Source: Actinoallomurus sp963799975 | Lineage (GTDB): Bacteria > Actinomycetota > Actinomycetes > Streptosporangiales > Streptosporangiaceae | Direction of reading: 5' to 3' | Assembly (NCBI GenBank): GCA_963799975.1 | Contig: CAWCZF010000007.1 | Coordinates: 62,001 to 126,000 of the forward strand | DNA length: 64,000 bases | In this document: positions 44,854-54,002 of the stretch, piece by piece | How the letters are laid out: each line of letters begins with the position of its first letter | Numbering within the stretch: the stretch's first letter is position 1 | Notes under the pieces: model-generated | The model's database searches: none | Told to the model about the DNA's origin: nothing | What the model saw: the letters and a program-made list of their open reading frames with translations, nothing else | Made by a program: the position numbers and the translations under genes

Positions 44854-45927
44854 GTGGGCGAGACCTTCCGGGAGAGGCGGCGGGCGAGCGGGAAACCGGC
44901 CGCGACCGCCACGGCCGCCGCCAGCGGGCCCCGGCGGGCGATCAGCGACGCCTGGAGCGGCATGAGCCCGAGGATCCCCGCGCCCACGGCCCGCCGGATC
45001 GGCTCCGCGCCCGGATCGGCGACCGCGGCGGCCTGCGCGCGGCCGAACGTCGCCAGGTAGCCGGCCGCCAACCCGGCTCCGGCGAGCCCGCGGAGGCCAG
45101 GAGACCCAGGACCAGAGGATGGAGGACTGGAGGACCGGGGGCCGGGGCGACCCGTGCGTGGCGGGTCCGGGGGCCACGTGCTCTGCGGCCGTCGTGAGCC
45201 GCACGGCTCGGGGGCGGCGGCGGTTTCTCCCGTGACCGGCGGCGCATGCCACGCGTCGGTGCGGTCCAGGCGCCGGGGCCAGGCGGCCGCCAGGGCGACC
45301 GCGCCGGTCGCGGCGAGGGTCGCGGCCGGGAGCAGCGGGCCGCCGCCGGTGACCTCGCGGCGGCTCAGCGCGGTGACCGCCAGCGTGTGCGCGCCGACGA
45401 TCGCGGCGGGCGGCGCCGCGTCCCGCAGCGGCGCGTCCCCGGCGCCCAGCAGCACGTCGAGCGCGCGGGCCGTGGCCATCGCCGCCGGTCCGGCCGGGGT
45501 CGCCTTGAGCACCAGGTCATACGCCCAGACCGTCGCCGCGAGCGGTAACGCGACGGCCAGCGCCCGGCGGCCGCCCGCCGCGACCGCCGTGCCGAGCCCG
45601 CCGCGGTCAGGCCCGCGGCGAGCCCGAGCGCGAACCCCGGCCGTACCCGCCCGGAGGGGATCGGCCGTTCCGGGCGCTCGACGGCGTCCAGGTCGCGGTC
45701 GGCGTAGTCGTTCAGCGCCATACCCGCCCAGTACAGGAGACCGACGACACGGTCAGCGCCGCCGTCGCCGGCCCGAACGTCCGCCCCGCCGCGGCGGCCC
45801 CGGCGAGGGCGTCCCCGGGCACGGTCAGCGCGGCCGGTGCGCGTACGAGCTCGGCCACCGCGCGCAGGCTCGGCACCAGCGGAGGTAACGCGGCCTCGCC
45901 GGCGAGGGTCGTGGCGCCGGTGCTCAC
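44850..45927 (-). pseudogene. EboC-like UbiA prenyltransferase, frameshifted
   Basis: UbiA fold, multi-pass membrane enzyme. The first Asp-rich loop region is MALNDYADRDLDAVERPERPIPSGRV (N-D-Y-x-D-R-D), the second conserved part VWAYDLVLKATPAGPAAMATARALDVLLG. C-terminal GYLATFGRAQAAAVAD continues to stop 44850. Frames change near 45745 (Y-W-A-G-M-A-L follows after one missing base) and 45600; a Pro/Ser-rich stretch (~45110-45230) may hide a third break. Prenyl donor and acceptor unknown; a terpene-making neighbour makes it notable. GTG 45927 overlaps the INO1 stop. Confidence 0.7.
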
Positions 45928-47075
45928 GACTCCGCCCGCGCGGCCACCCACGTGCGCAGCGCGGCGTACTGTTCGGCGAGCCCGTGGCCCGCGTCGCCTG
46001 CGGGGTCCTTGAAGAAGAAGGCGAAGTCGCCGATCGGCCCGGCGCACCCGGTCTCGTGCGCCAGGGCCATGAGCCGGGCGAGGTCGAGCACGAGCGGGGC
46101 GGCCAGCGCGGAGTCGCAGCCCTGCCAGGTGAACTGGAGGTTCATCCGCACGCCGAGGAACCCCTCGAACAGGACGTGGTCCCACGCGGTCTTCCAGTCC
46201 CCGAGACCGGCGACGTAGTCGATGTGGACCTCGCCGTCGACCGGATGCCCGAGAGTCTCGGTGAGGACGCGCTGCTTGGAGGCGTTCTTCGCGGCGGCCG
46301 CGGCCGGATCGGCCAGGGTGGCGCCGTCGCCGCCGCCGAGCAGGTTGGTGCCCGACCAGGCGCGTACGCGCAGCCCGCGCTGGGCGAACATCGGCGCGAG
46401 CACCGACTTCAGCAGCGTCTCGCCGGTCTTGCCGTCCCGGCCCGCGTACGGGAGGCCGCGCGTACGCGCCAGCTCGTCGATGGCGGGCAGCCGTGCGCCG
46501 GTGGACGGCGTGAAGTCGACGTACGGGCAGCCGGCGGTCAGGGCGGCGTAGGCGTACAGGGAGCTGGCCGGCAGGACGGGCGCGCCGGAGGTCAGGGCCG
46601 TGGACAGCGCGGCCAGCGACTCCCAGGCCGGGTCCGGCGTCACGGGCGGTTCGGTCGAGGCGACGTTCACGACGATCACGCGGTCGAGTCCGCGCCGCTC
46701 GCGGAACTCGGCGATGTCGTCCGCGAGCGCCCGCGCCGCCTCGGTCTGCGGGCGCGGGTCCTCCGGCACGCGGACGCCGGGCCGTACCTCGGCGTCGAAG
46801 GCCGCGAGGTCCTCACGTGTCAGGTCGAGCAGTCTCGCCGGCACCACGCCGGACCGTACGAGCTGCTCGGCGCGCTTGGCCTGGGAGACGCCGGTGACGT
46901 CGTGGCCGCCGAACACGAGGCCGGCGATCCCGGGCAGTCGCGCCGAGGCGAGGTCCGGCAGCTCGGTGACGCATCCGGTGGGCGGCGCGAGGCCCGCGCC
47001 GACGGACGCCGCGCCGACCACGGCCGTGGTCGCGACGGAGCCGCGCGCACCGACCAGCCAAACACCCGTACTCAT
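45924..47075 (-). CDS. Inositol-3-phosphate synthase family protein
   Basis: 383 residues, intact. NAD-binding LVGARGSVATTAVVG, INO1 signatures AGRDGKTGETLLKSVLAPMFAQRGLRV and WSGTNLLGGGDGATLADP, and HIDYVAGLGDWKTAWDHVLFEGFLG. The length matches the prokaryotic enzyme. Converts glucose-6-phosphate to inositol-1-phosphate. First gene of the ebo-type operon (AGGGGAAATGG before ATG); it takes the place where cyanobacterial operons have a dehydroquinate-synthase-like EboD, also an NAD-dependent sugar-cyclising enzyme. Confidence 0.85.
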   Translation of the reverse strand: MSTGVWLVGARGSVATTAVVGAASVGAGLAPPTGCVTELPDLASARLPGIAGLVFGGHDVTGVSQAKRAEQLVRSGVVPARLLDLTREDLAAFDAEVRPGVRVPEDPRPQTEAARALADDIAEFRERRGLDRVIVVNVASTEPPVTPDPAWESLAALSTALTSGAPVLPASSLYAYAALTAGCPYVDFTPSTGARLPAIDELARTRGLPYAGRDGKTGETLLKSVLAPMFAQRGLRVRAWSGTNLLGGGDGATLADPAAAAAKNASKQRVLTETLGHPVDGEVHIDYVAGLGDWKTAWDHVLFEGFLGVRMNLQFTWQGCDSALAAPLVLDLARLMALAHETGCAGPIGDFAFFFKDPAGDAGHGLAEQYAALRTWVAARAES

Positions 47076-47576
47076 CCATTTCCCCTATCTTTTGCCATTC
47101 CGGAAACACGGCCCGATAAAGCGACAAAAGGGCCGAATGGAACGTTCCGCCTGGTCGAGGATGGGCGTGGGCCGTCCGGGACGTACTCACCGGTGTTCGA
47201 CGCTCTGCGCGCGGCGTGCTCCGTCGTACGCGCCTCGTGGTCCAGCACGCGTTGGGGACGTGACCTGCATGAAGTCGGCGATAACGACCTGCTGCCCGTG
47301 CTCACGAACGTGCGGCGCCGATGGCCGGACGCGTGTTCGCCGGGCGCGCGGCCATCGTCGTCACACCGTCCTCCGTGCTGTCGTCCGCTGAGCTGATGGC
47401 CCGAGACGTTAGAGCTTTGGCGTTAATGGCGAATAGGGACCTGTCCGCTTGAGGTCAATTTTGATCTTGAGCGAATGAGGCCGATCGTCCGGCCTGTGGC
47501 GGTCTGCCGAAGGCGACTCGCCGTGCCGTCCAGGGGGTCGGTTAGGAGTTGCGGCCGTACAGGGGATACTTGCCGC
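47076..47576. other. Intergenic stretch without recognised gene
   Basis: Open frames in both directions show no family resemblance. The left end holds the ebo operon leader with a 6-bp inverted repeat (CGGCCC...GGGCCG, ~47110-47137). The right end drops in GC (47410-47480) and probably contains the promoter of the small gene at 47577. Confidence 0.4.
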
Positions 47577-47828
47577 ATGGTTAGCGACAGTGCGCGGGAT
47601 CAGGCCATCTACCAAGCGCTCAAGGCGGTCGACGAGGTCGCCGCGGCCCTCCAGACACATCTGGTCGAGGAGCACGGGGCCGACCCGGAACGCGCCGCCG
47701 CCCAGAGCACCTCCACGAACGCCCTCAAACTGCTGCGGCAGGCCCGCGAACGCCTCGGCAACGGGCTGCGCGCCATCGAGGCCAACAACATCGCCGAGAC
47801 CGACGGGATCTCCCTGCGCAACGAGTGA
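47577..47828 (+). CDS. Small helical protein, hypothetical
   Basis: 83 residues, acidic, all-helical appearance (YQALKAVDEVAAALQTHLVEEHG, NALKLLRQARERLGNGLRAIEAN). Coding is supported by codon use (GC-rich third positions) and a plausible GGGG ribosome site 8-10 nt upstream. Family not recognised. Stands alone between the ebo operon and the AI-2E-type transporter gene. Confidence 0.55.
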   Translation: MVSDSARDQAIYQALKAVDEVAAALQTHLVEEHGADPERAAAQSTSTNALKLLRQARERLGNGLRAIEANNIAETDGISLRNE

Positions 47829-47983
47829 CCCGCGCGTACGGCCCGCGCCCTCACCGAGCGCGGCGCGTGGCTTCGCCGACGCCGAAGTCCTCCCCTCCGT
47901 GACCGTCCTGTGAACTAGAGACTGTTTGATCAGCACCGGTGGGGTATTGCGGAGTTCATCCTGAAAACAGTGGACGGTTGCTC

Positions 47984-49285
47984 ATGACTATCGAACCCGG
48001 GCGGTCAACCGCATCCCCCGACGACGTCGATGAGCCGGAACCGCCGGAGACACGCGTGGAGTCACGGCCCAACGCCGAGGGGCTGGCTGCCGAGAAGACG
48101 CCGGGCGAGAAGCCGGCTGCCGAGGAGCCGCCAGGCGAAGGCCGGCTCGGGGAGGGTGAGTCGGAGGAGGAGCTGGCCGAGGACAGACGGGCGGCGGAGG
48201 AGAAGGCCGCGGAAACCGTCGACGAAACGGCCGACCGGCGCTTCGGCCGTCCTGGCCGGCCGCTGGACCGGCGGTCGCCGTTCTTCGTCGGAATGACCGG
48301 CGCGGCCGGCGTCGCCGTCACGTACGGGATCATCCAGCTCATCATCGCCGCCCGCTCGGTGCTGATCCTTATCGGCCTGGCGCTGTTCATCGCCGCCGGC
48401 CTGGACCCCCTGGTGTCGTGGCTGACCCGACGCCGCGTACCGCGCTGGGCGGCCGTCACCATCGTCGTCCTGGGCACACTCGCGGTGATCAGCGGCTTCC
48501 TGAGCGCCGCCATCCCGCCCCTGGCCACCCAGGCCACCGCGCTGGCCGACCACGTGCCCCACTACATGAACACCATGCAGGACCACAGCTCCCAACTGGG
48601 CAAGCTGAACGACCGCTTCCAGCTCAAGACCCGCCTGACCAGCGTCCTGTCCGGTGGCGGCACGGGCTTGGTCGGCGGCGTGCTGGGCGCCGGAAAGATG
48701 GTGTTGACGGCCGCCACGTCGCTGCTCGTGGTCCTCGTACTGGCCATCTACTTCCTGGCCGGCATGCCCGCCATCAAGAACCTGCTCTACCGCCTCGCCC
48801 CACGCTCACGCCGCGCCCGCGTCATCCTCATCAGCGAGGACATCTTCACCAAGGTCGGCGGCTTCGTCCTCGGCAACATCATCACCTCCCTGATCGCCGG
48901 CCTGGGCACCTACATCTGGCTACTGATCTTCGGCATCCCGTACCCGATCGTCCTCGCGCTGTTCATCGCCCTCGTGGACCTGATCCCGGTCATCGGCTCC
49001 ACCATCGGCGGCATCGTCGTCTCCCTCATCGCCCTCACCATCTCCCTGCCCGTGGCCATCGCCACCGCCGTCTTCTACATCGCCTACCGGCAGGCCGAGG
49101 ACTACTTCCTCGTCCCGAAGATCATGGGCCGCGCCGTCGAGGTACCCGCCGTCGTCACCGTCCTCGCCACCCTCATCGGCGGCGCACTCCTGGGAATCGT
49201 CGGCGCCCTCATCGCCATCCCCGCCGCAGCCGCCATCCGCCTCCTCCTCAACGAGATCGCCTTCCCCCGCCTCGACCGCAGCTGA
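47984..49285 (+). CDS. AI-2E family transporter (PF01594-like)
   Basis: 433 residues from ATG 47984. A charged Glu/Ala-rich tail of ~95 residues is followed by 7-8 membrane helices: YGIIQLIIAARSVLILIGLALFIAAGLDP, WAAVTIVVLGTLAVISGF, MVLTAATSLLVVLVLAIYF, VLGNIITSLIAGLGTYIWL, and the P-rich VALVDLIPVIGSTIGG-like motif of the family (here ALVDLIPVIGSTIGG). Members export small molecules or act as Na+/H+ antiporters; substrate unknown. Confidence 0.9.
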   Translation: MTIEPGRSTASPDDVDEPEPPETRVESRPNAEGLAAEKTPGEKPAAEEPPGEGRLGEGESEEELAEDRRAAEEKAAETVDETADRRFGRPGRPLDRRSPFFVGMTGAAGVAVTYGIIQLIIAARSVLILIGLALFIAAGLDPLVSWLTRRRVPRWAAVTIVVLGTLAVISGFLSAAIPPLATQATALADHVPHYMNTMQDHSSQLGKLNDRFQLKTRLTSVLSGGGTGLVGGVLGAGKMVLTAATSLLVVLVLAIYFLAGMPAIKNLLYRLAPRSRRARVILISEDIFTKVGGFVLGNIITSLIAGLGTYIWLLIFGIPYPIVLALFIALVDLIPVIGSTIGGIVVSLIALTISLPVAIATAVFYIAYRQAEDYFLVPKIMGRAVEVPAVVTVLATLIGGALLGIVGALIAIPAAAAIRLLLNEIAFPRLDRS

Positions 49286-49318
49286 CCGGCCCGAACCGCT
49301 CCTACGATCAGATCCAGC

Positions 49319-49708
49319 TCACTGCGGGGTGCATGGGTCGCCTCCTCTCGGCGGTGCTTCGTCTCTTGAGCCGGCCCGGGTTCTCAATACGGTCCGTCTC
49401 AGGAGAATTCTGCGCATCTGGCCGTAGCCACAGTTGAACTGCGCGGCCACCCGCCGGATCGGCCAGCCCTGCTCATAGAGGCGTACGGCGTCCTTTTCCC
49501 ACTGTTCCCGGACGGGGTCGGCTTGGCCATGGGTGTCGCGAAAGGCGTTGACGTCGGCTCGGCGGTAGCGGCGATGGCCACCCGGGGTGTGTACCTCAGG
49601 TTTGAGCAGTCCGAGCCGGGCCCATAGGCCGACCATCGGGGTGCGAACGTTCAGAACTCGAGCCACCTCGTACGGCCTGAGCAGATCATCGTCGGGGTCG
49701 TGTGACAT
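49319..49708 (-). CDS. MerR/BldC-like DNA-binding protein with second HTH
   Basis: 129 residues. N-terminal winged-helix LRPYEVARVLNVRTPMVGLWARLGLL followed by HTPGGHRRYRRADVNAFRD, the MerR/excisionase pattern; then a second helix-turn-helix AVRLYEQGWPIRRVAAQFNCGYGQMRRILLRR. Typical of small actinomycete developmental or phage-like regulators. Located downstream of the anti-sigma-like gene on the same strand. Confidence 0.8.
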   Translation of the reverse strand: MSHDPDDDLLRPYEVARVLNVRTPMVGLWARLGLLKPEVHTPGGHRRYRRADVNAFRDTHGQADPVREQWEKDAVRLYEQGWPIRRVAAQFNCGYGQMRRILLRRTVLRTRAGSRDEAPPRGGDPCTPQ

Positions 49709-49729
49709 CGCGGGGAAGGTCGATCCTTC

Positions 49730-50170
49730 TCAGGAGTAGGGGATCTCGAACCAGACGGTCCGACCGTCGGCATCGGCGCATGAACCCCACCGGCCATGGC
49801 TCAGGGCATCAAGCAGGTGCAGACCGCGACCGCTCAGCGCCCCCGGATCGTCCTCGGCCAGGATCGGGGTGCTGTTCTGCGAGCCCGCGTCGATGACTTC
49901 GATGCGCAGGTCGGTGGTCGCGTCCAAGACGATGAGGGTGACGATCCCCGGTTCACCTCGACCCGAGTCCGAGTGGCAGATCGCGTTGGTGACCACCTCG
50001 GACGCCATCAACACGACATCGTCGACGATCCCAGGATGGTCGTCGGCCAGTGACTCCAGCAGCCAGCGCCGCGCCGACGCAACCTCCCCCGGCACGGCGA
50101 CGATGCCGCGCATGCCGAGCACCACGGCCGCCATCAGCGGCCTCTGCCGCACGAGTGGGCGGCTGCGCAC
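49730..50170 (-). CDS. Anti-sigma-factor-like ATP-binding protein (HATPase_c_2)
   Basis: 146 residues. GHKL fold: N box VVLMASEVVTNAICHSDSG, G1 box VIDAGSQN, G2 box GRGLHLLDALSHGRWG. Similar to SpoIIAB/RsbW proteins widespread in actinomycetes. Start codon is uncertain (ATG 50170 or an internal Met). Preceded by a small gene and an XRE regulator in opposite direction, the common XRE-small protein-ATPase arrangement. Confidence 0.85.
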   Translation of the reverse strand: MRSRPLVRQRPLMAAVVLGMRGIVAVPGEVASARRWLLESLADDHPGIVDDVVLMASEVVTNAICHSDSGRGEPGIVTLIVLDATTDLRIEVIDAGSQNSTPILAEDDPGALSGRGLHLLDALSHGRWGSCADADGRTVWFEIPYS

Positions 50171-50343
50171 ACCGAAGACAGCTTTCCCGCGCGCTGGATC
50201 GCTGTGATCTCCCAGAACCTAGCCTCGACCTCGACGCGGTACCCGTGCGCGACGAGCGCGGTCTCCAACTCGCCGAGCCGCTTCAACGTGGTCGCTCTGA
50301 CGGCCGCTGCCGGGTCCGTGGTTGCCTGCACCGGACACTCCAT
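50134..50343 (-). CDS. Small protein of XRE/ATPase locus, hypothetical
   Basis: 69 residues (ATTLKRLGELETALVAHGYRVEVEARFW then a basic tail), overlapping the ATPase start by 37 nt. No motif found. Its place between an XRE regulator and an anti-sigma-like ATPase is typical for such loci, but coding is supported mainly by codon use. AAGGA touches the ATG, so the first start may be the GTG a few codons later. Confidence 0.4.
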   Translation of the reverse strand: MECPVQATTDPAAAVRATTLKRLGELETALVAHGYRVEVEARFWEITAIQRAGKLSSVCAAAHSCGRGR

Positions 50344-50399
50344 TCCTTGGGCGTGACGAGCAGGCTAAGCAACCGGTCGACGCAAGGAGAGTGACAGGT

Positions 50400-50441
50400 T
50401 GTCCCACATCCGCGACCCTGAGTACATGTCGAGGTGGGACA
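50400..50441. promoter_or_regulatory. Inverted repeat upstream of the XRE regulator
   Basis: Perfect 8-bp arms TGTCCCAC (50400-50407) and GTGGGACA (50434-50441) separated by 26 nt, between the small gene and the XRE gene. Probably a self-regulatory site. Confidence 0.45.
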
Positions 50442-50473
50442 GGGCGTCCTACTCTGGGCGTGTGGGCGATGGA

Positions 50474-51652
50474 ATGACGATCGGCGAACGTGTCGCGAGG
50501 CTTCGGCGGCAGCGGCATCTCACCCAGGCCGAACTGGCCGAGCGTGCGACGGTCAGTGTCGACCTGGTCCGCAAGCTCGAGCAGAACCAGCGGCGAACCA
50601 CGACCCTGCGCAGCCTTCAGCGGCTGGCGACCGCACTCGACGTTCAGGTGTCGGCCCTGCTCGACGGGCCGTCTCCGGGCGACCCTTCCAACCCGAGTGC
50701 CGGCATCAGCGACCTGCGTCGCGCGCTCACGCCTTCACTCGACGGCGATCGTGGAGACCCCCCCACCGAGGACGAGCTACGAGTCGGCCTTGACGAGGTG
50801 TGGAAGGCCCACCAGGCCGGCAACTATGTGATCACCGCCAAGGTGTTACCCGGCCTCGTGGACCTGGCCCGCCTCCTGGCAGAACACCGCCCGAGTGATG
50901 GCACCTACCGGCTGCTGGCCGAGGCATACCAACTGTCCGCGATACTGCTCCTCGGTGTGCGCGCGGAGGATCTCGCACTGGTGGCCGCCGATCGTCTGCA
51001 GACGGCCGCGAATCAGGTCGGCGATACGCCGACCGTTGCGCGAGCGGCGGACACCTGGGCGTGGCTCTACAGCCGCCAAGGCCGGCTGGAGGACGCGCTG
51101 GAGCTGACGATCCGCGCGGCGGACGCGGCCGAGCCGGACAGTCTCCGCTCCGCGTCGGTCGACGACCTGTCCGCCTGGTGTGGCCTGCTCCAACGCGGCG
51201 TACAAGTGGCCGCGCGCAACGACGATGCCGGAGTCGTGGACGACATGATCAGCCTCGCCGCGGCGGTCGGCCGACGGATCGGCAGCGACCGCGTCGACCA
51301 GTGGACCGTCTCCGGGCCCACCAACGTGGCCATGCACGCCGTACGGTCCGCCATGGAGATGGGCGACCCCCGCAAGGCCCTCCGGCTCGCCGAAGACGTC
51401 CCGCGGTCCGCCTCCCTGCCGGCCGCCTGGTGGACGCGGCACCTCCTCGACGTGGCACACGCGCAGTACGCGGTGAAGCGCGATGAGCAGGCCGTCTCGA
51501 CGCTCCTCCAGATCAACCGACGCGCGCCCGGCTGGCTGCCGTACCAGGGGATCGCCCGGGAGATCGTCACGGGCATGCGCCGCCGCGAGCCACCGTCTCG
51601 CCTACGCGGGCTGCGACGGCTGGTCGAGGTGATCGGAATAGACGGGCCATGA
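50474..51652 (+). CDS. XRE-family transcriptional regulator with TPR-like C-terminal domain
   Basis: 392 residues from ATG 50474. HTH_3 domain IGERVARLRRQRHLTQAELAERATVSVDLVRKLEQNQRRT near the N-terminus (two helices around QAELAERATV and DLVRKLEQ), then ~300 residues of helical repeats (LDEVWKAHQAGNYVITAKVLPGLVDLARLL, TWAWLYSRQGRLEDALELTIRAADAA). Widespread in actinomycetes next to anti-sigma-like ATPases; the divergent partner here fits. Function likely signalling in development or metabolism. Confidence 0.85.
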   Translation: MTIGERVARLRRQRHLTQAELAERATVSVDLVRKLEQNQRRTTTLRSLQRLATALDVQVSALLDGPSPGDPSNPSAGISDLRRALTPSLDGDRGDPPTEDELRVGLDEVWKAHQAGNYVITAKVLPGLVDLARLLAEHRPSDGTYRLLAEAYQLSAILLLGVRAEDLALVAADRLQTAANQVGDTPTVARAADTWAWLYSRQGRLEDALELTIRAADAAEPDSLRSASVDDLSAWCGLLQRGVQVAARNDDAGVVDDMISLAAAVGRRIGSDRVDQWTVSGPTNVAMHAVRSAMEMGDPRKALRLAEDVPRSASLPAAWWTRHLLDVAHAQYAVKRDEQAVSTLLQINRRAPGWLPYQGIAREIVTGMRRREPPSRLRGLRRLVEVIGIDGP

Positions 51653-51966
51653 CCGAGGGCTGCCATCGGCAGCGACCGACCGTGGCAGCCGCGCGCTCGT
51701 CCTGTGCGCCGACCTCGCGTTGCCGAACGTTCCCGGGCGCGGGGCAGGTGGCCGCCACGTCGCTGGCACGTGCCGGGCGGTGGGGTGGTGGCGGTCATCA
51801 GTGCGAGTGATGAGCCTTGACCACGTTGGTGGTTTCCCCGCACCGGCGGTACGCGATTGGCTGAACGCATGGATATCAGCGCCCGCCCGCCATGCTGCGC
51901 TCGGCAGCGGATCTTCGGCGGCTTCATCCGGCGCGACAGGCGCGGATCGGTTGGGGGTATGATCTT
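51653..51966. other. Intergenic stretch with short hairpin
   Basis: No gene recognised. GCTGCC-ATC-GGCAGC at 51659-51673 lies 7 nt after the XRE stop and may act as a weak terminator. Rest contains nothing I can identify. Confidence 0.4.
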
Positions 51967-52134
51967 GTGAAGACCGAGTCGCGTTACGAGACCACCCTGC
52001 CCACACTGTGCGCGTGCGGGCATGCTCTCGACGAGCATGATCCCGTCGCGGCCCGCTACTGCAGGGCGACCGCGTCCGGCGACCTGAGCCGGGAGTGCAT
52101 CTGCGTGGTGACCTCCGGACCGATGCCGCGTTGA
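51967..52134 (+). CDS. Small RGCVC-type cysteine-rich protein
   Basis: 55 residues from GTG 51967 with GGGGGT upstream. LCACGHALDEHD then RYCRATA and RECICVVT give two Cys/His pairs plus a C-x-C end, the arrangement of the RGCVC family found in Streptosporangiales (here RECICVV). Probably a small metal-binding protein. Function unknown. Confidence 0.65.
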   Translation: MKTESRYETTLPTLCACGHALDEHDPVAARYCRATASGDLSRECICVVTSGPMPR

Positions 52135-52231
52135 CGAACGGACGACACAGGGGCCCTCTCAGCCGTACGCGGCCTGGCCGATTCGGACCGTACGGCGGGG
52201 AGGAATTCCCGGTTGTCGCTTTTTTTTGAGG

Positions 52232-52248
52232 TAGTGTTATAAACACTA
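52232..52248. promoter_or_regulatory. Perfect palindrome upstream of DUF5994-like gene
   Basis: TAGTGTT-ATA-AACACTA, 7-bp arms, in a low-GC spot with a T8 stretch just before it, ~90 nt before the next start. Suits a TetR/GntR-type operator or promoter element. Confidence 0.5.
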
Positions 52249-52338
52249 AGGACATTTCGCGCGCTAGCGATCAAGTTGGCGTCGTCCTGAGTGCGCGAAT
52301 ATCTCGGCCCTGATCGGGTCGAGGACGGGGCCGGGCTT

Positions 52339-52800
52339 ATGGCACCGCACGTTATCGACCAGCCAGACATTTCTTCTTCACCGGCATCGACCGACTCACG
52401 GCTCAGCCTGGATGCGGCGCTCGGGAGGCGAGGTGCCGTGGACGGCGGCTGGTGGCCGCGTTCGCGCGACGCGACCCGCGAACTCCCCGAGCTCATCTCC
52501 GCCCTGGACGCACGGATCGGCGGGGTCGTACGGCTCAGCGTCGACGCCGGCGACTGGACCGACATCCCTCGCCGCCTCACGGTCGGCGGGCGGCTGGTGC
52601 GCGTTGGGCACTTTCCCCATCTGGACAACAAGATCATTCTGACGCGCGCGGCGCAGGACCACGTCATGCTGCTGGTGGTACCGCCCGACGCGGCGGCGGA
52701 CGCGGCCGAGGCCGCACTCGCGATGGCGGCCGACGGCGACAACCGCGATCAGCCCGGAAAGATCCTGGTCGCGGCGGGGGTCGAGCCCGAGGTACGGTGA
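52339..52800 (+). CDS. DUF5994-like protein
   Basis: 153 residues from ATG 52339 (GTG 52291 also in frame). SRLSLDAALGRRGAVDGGWWPRSRDATRELPELI is the family start, followed by WTDIPRRLTVGGRLVRVGHF and DNKIILTR. Members are short proteins of unknown function in actinomycetes, often in stress-regulated loci. Cytosolic; no catalytic motif seen. Confidence 0.75.
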   Translation: MAPHVIDQPDISSSPASTDSRLSLDAALGRRGAVDGGWWPRSRDATRELPELISALDARIGGVVRLSVDAGDWTDIPRRLTVGGRLVRVGHFPHLDNKIILTRAAQDHVMLLVVPPDAAADAAEAALAMAADGDNRDQPGKILVAAGVEPEVR

Positions 52801-52848
52801 CGAGCGCCCCGCCCGCACCTGCGACACGCGCCGGTGTCGGGGGCGGGC

Positions 52849-53109
52849 TCAGGCTTCGCGCCGGGTCGTCCCGTACGGCTCGGCGCCGATGCCCGGGCAG
52901 ATGTCCGTGGGGCGGTGCGGGCGAATGACCCGGCCGTCCGGCAGGAGTTCGCCGGTGTCGTCGAAGACGACCACGCCATTGCACAGGAGGTTCCACCCCT
53001 GCTCGGGGTGGGCGGCGATGATGCGCGCGGCCTCGCGGCCGATCATGTCGTGCGGCGGGCACAGCGGGCGGTGCCGGCAGGGTGGGCGCAGGCCCGTGGC
53101 AGGGTTCAT
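52849..53109 (-). CDS. DUF5999-like small protein
   Basis: 86 residues. CRHRPLCPP start, REAARIIAAHPEQGWNLLCNGVVVFDDTGELLPDGR is the family core. Unknown function, common in actinomycetes. Codon use is consistent with coding. Start ATG 53109. Confidence 0.75.
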   Translation of the reverse strand: MNPATGLRPPCRHRPLCPPHDMIGREAARIIAAHPEQGWNLLCNGVVVFDDTGELLPDGRVIRPHRPTDICPGIGAEPYGTTRREA

Positions 53110-53291
53110 CGCCGGTGGGCGAGAGTCTGCTGAAGATTATTCACTGGATGCCTCATTAGTCTGGTTCAGCGATCCCGAGTCTACGCTCAGAATTACCGGA
53201 AACGTTTTTCCATAGATCGAAGTATCACCAGTATGGCCACACGAAACAAATAGTGCCGCCCGTACGCTTATTTTCCCGAGCATTGATGCCG

Positions 53292-54002
53292 TCATCTCAT
53301 CCATACCTGGTAGGAGTCGAGTCCTTCGACCACGGCCGCCGCGACCACGATCACGAAGAGGATCGTCAGGATGGCGGTCCCGGCCCAACGGAACCGCCGG
53401 CCGGAGTCCGTGTCCGCTTCTCCGGGCGCGCGGCGCCGGGCGAGCAGCGCACCCAGGACGGCCCCGAGCAGCGCCCCGGGTACGGCGGCGGCGGCCCCTT
53501 CCACGACGACCGCGTGCAGGTCCCCGGCGGCGAGTGTCGGCCGGGGCAGTTGAAAGCACGGCTGCGGGCCCACGCCGTACAGGTCAGCGCAGCGGCCGAG
53601 TGTTTCCACGCCCAGAAGCAGGGCTGCGGTGGCGAGCACCCCGCAGACCAGCGCTGCGAGCGGAATCAGCACCGGGCGGTGCCGGCGTGCGACGGCGCCG
53701 ACACCGAACAGGCGTCGTACCGCGGACCCGCCGCGCGCCACCGCCGGGCGGAGCACCTCGCCGACCAGGTATTGCGTGACCTCGGTCGCCGCCGCCAGCG
53801 CCACCGGGGTCAGCAGCAGCACGGCCCCCATGTCGCCCATCCGCAGGGGCCCGCGTTCGCCGCCGCCCGCCAGTGCGCGAGCGGGGTCGGCGAAATACGC
53901 CTCGCTCAGCGCACCGAAAATAGGCTTCTCGGCCGGCGCCATCGTGGCGATCACGGTCCTGGCGATATCGGCGACTAACACCTCATCCGTATTTGAACCC
54001 AT
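53292..54002 (-). CDS. Membrane protein, hypothetical
   Basis: 236 residues with 3-4 hydrophobic segments: DMGAVLLLTPVALAAATEV, VLIPLAALVCGVLATAALLLGV, AAAAVPGALLGAVLGALLA and WAGTAILTILFVIVVAAAVV. N-terminal part carries MAPAEKPIFGALSEAYFADP. Two Cys (RCADLYGVGPQPCFQL) probably face outside. Family not recognised. Confidence 0.65.
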   Translation of the reverse strand: MGSNTDEVLVADIARTVIATMAPAEKPIFGALSEAYFADPARALAGGGERGPLRMGDMGAVLLLTPVALAAATEVTQYLVGEVLRPAVARGGSAVRRLFGVGAVARRHRPVLIPLAALVCGVLATAALLLGVETLGRCADLYGVGPQPCFQLPRPTLAAGDLHAVVVEGAAAAVPGALLGAVLGALLARRRAPGEADTDSGRRFRWAGTAILTILFVIVVAAAVVEGLDSYQVWMR

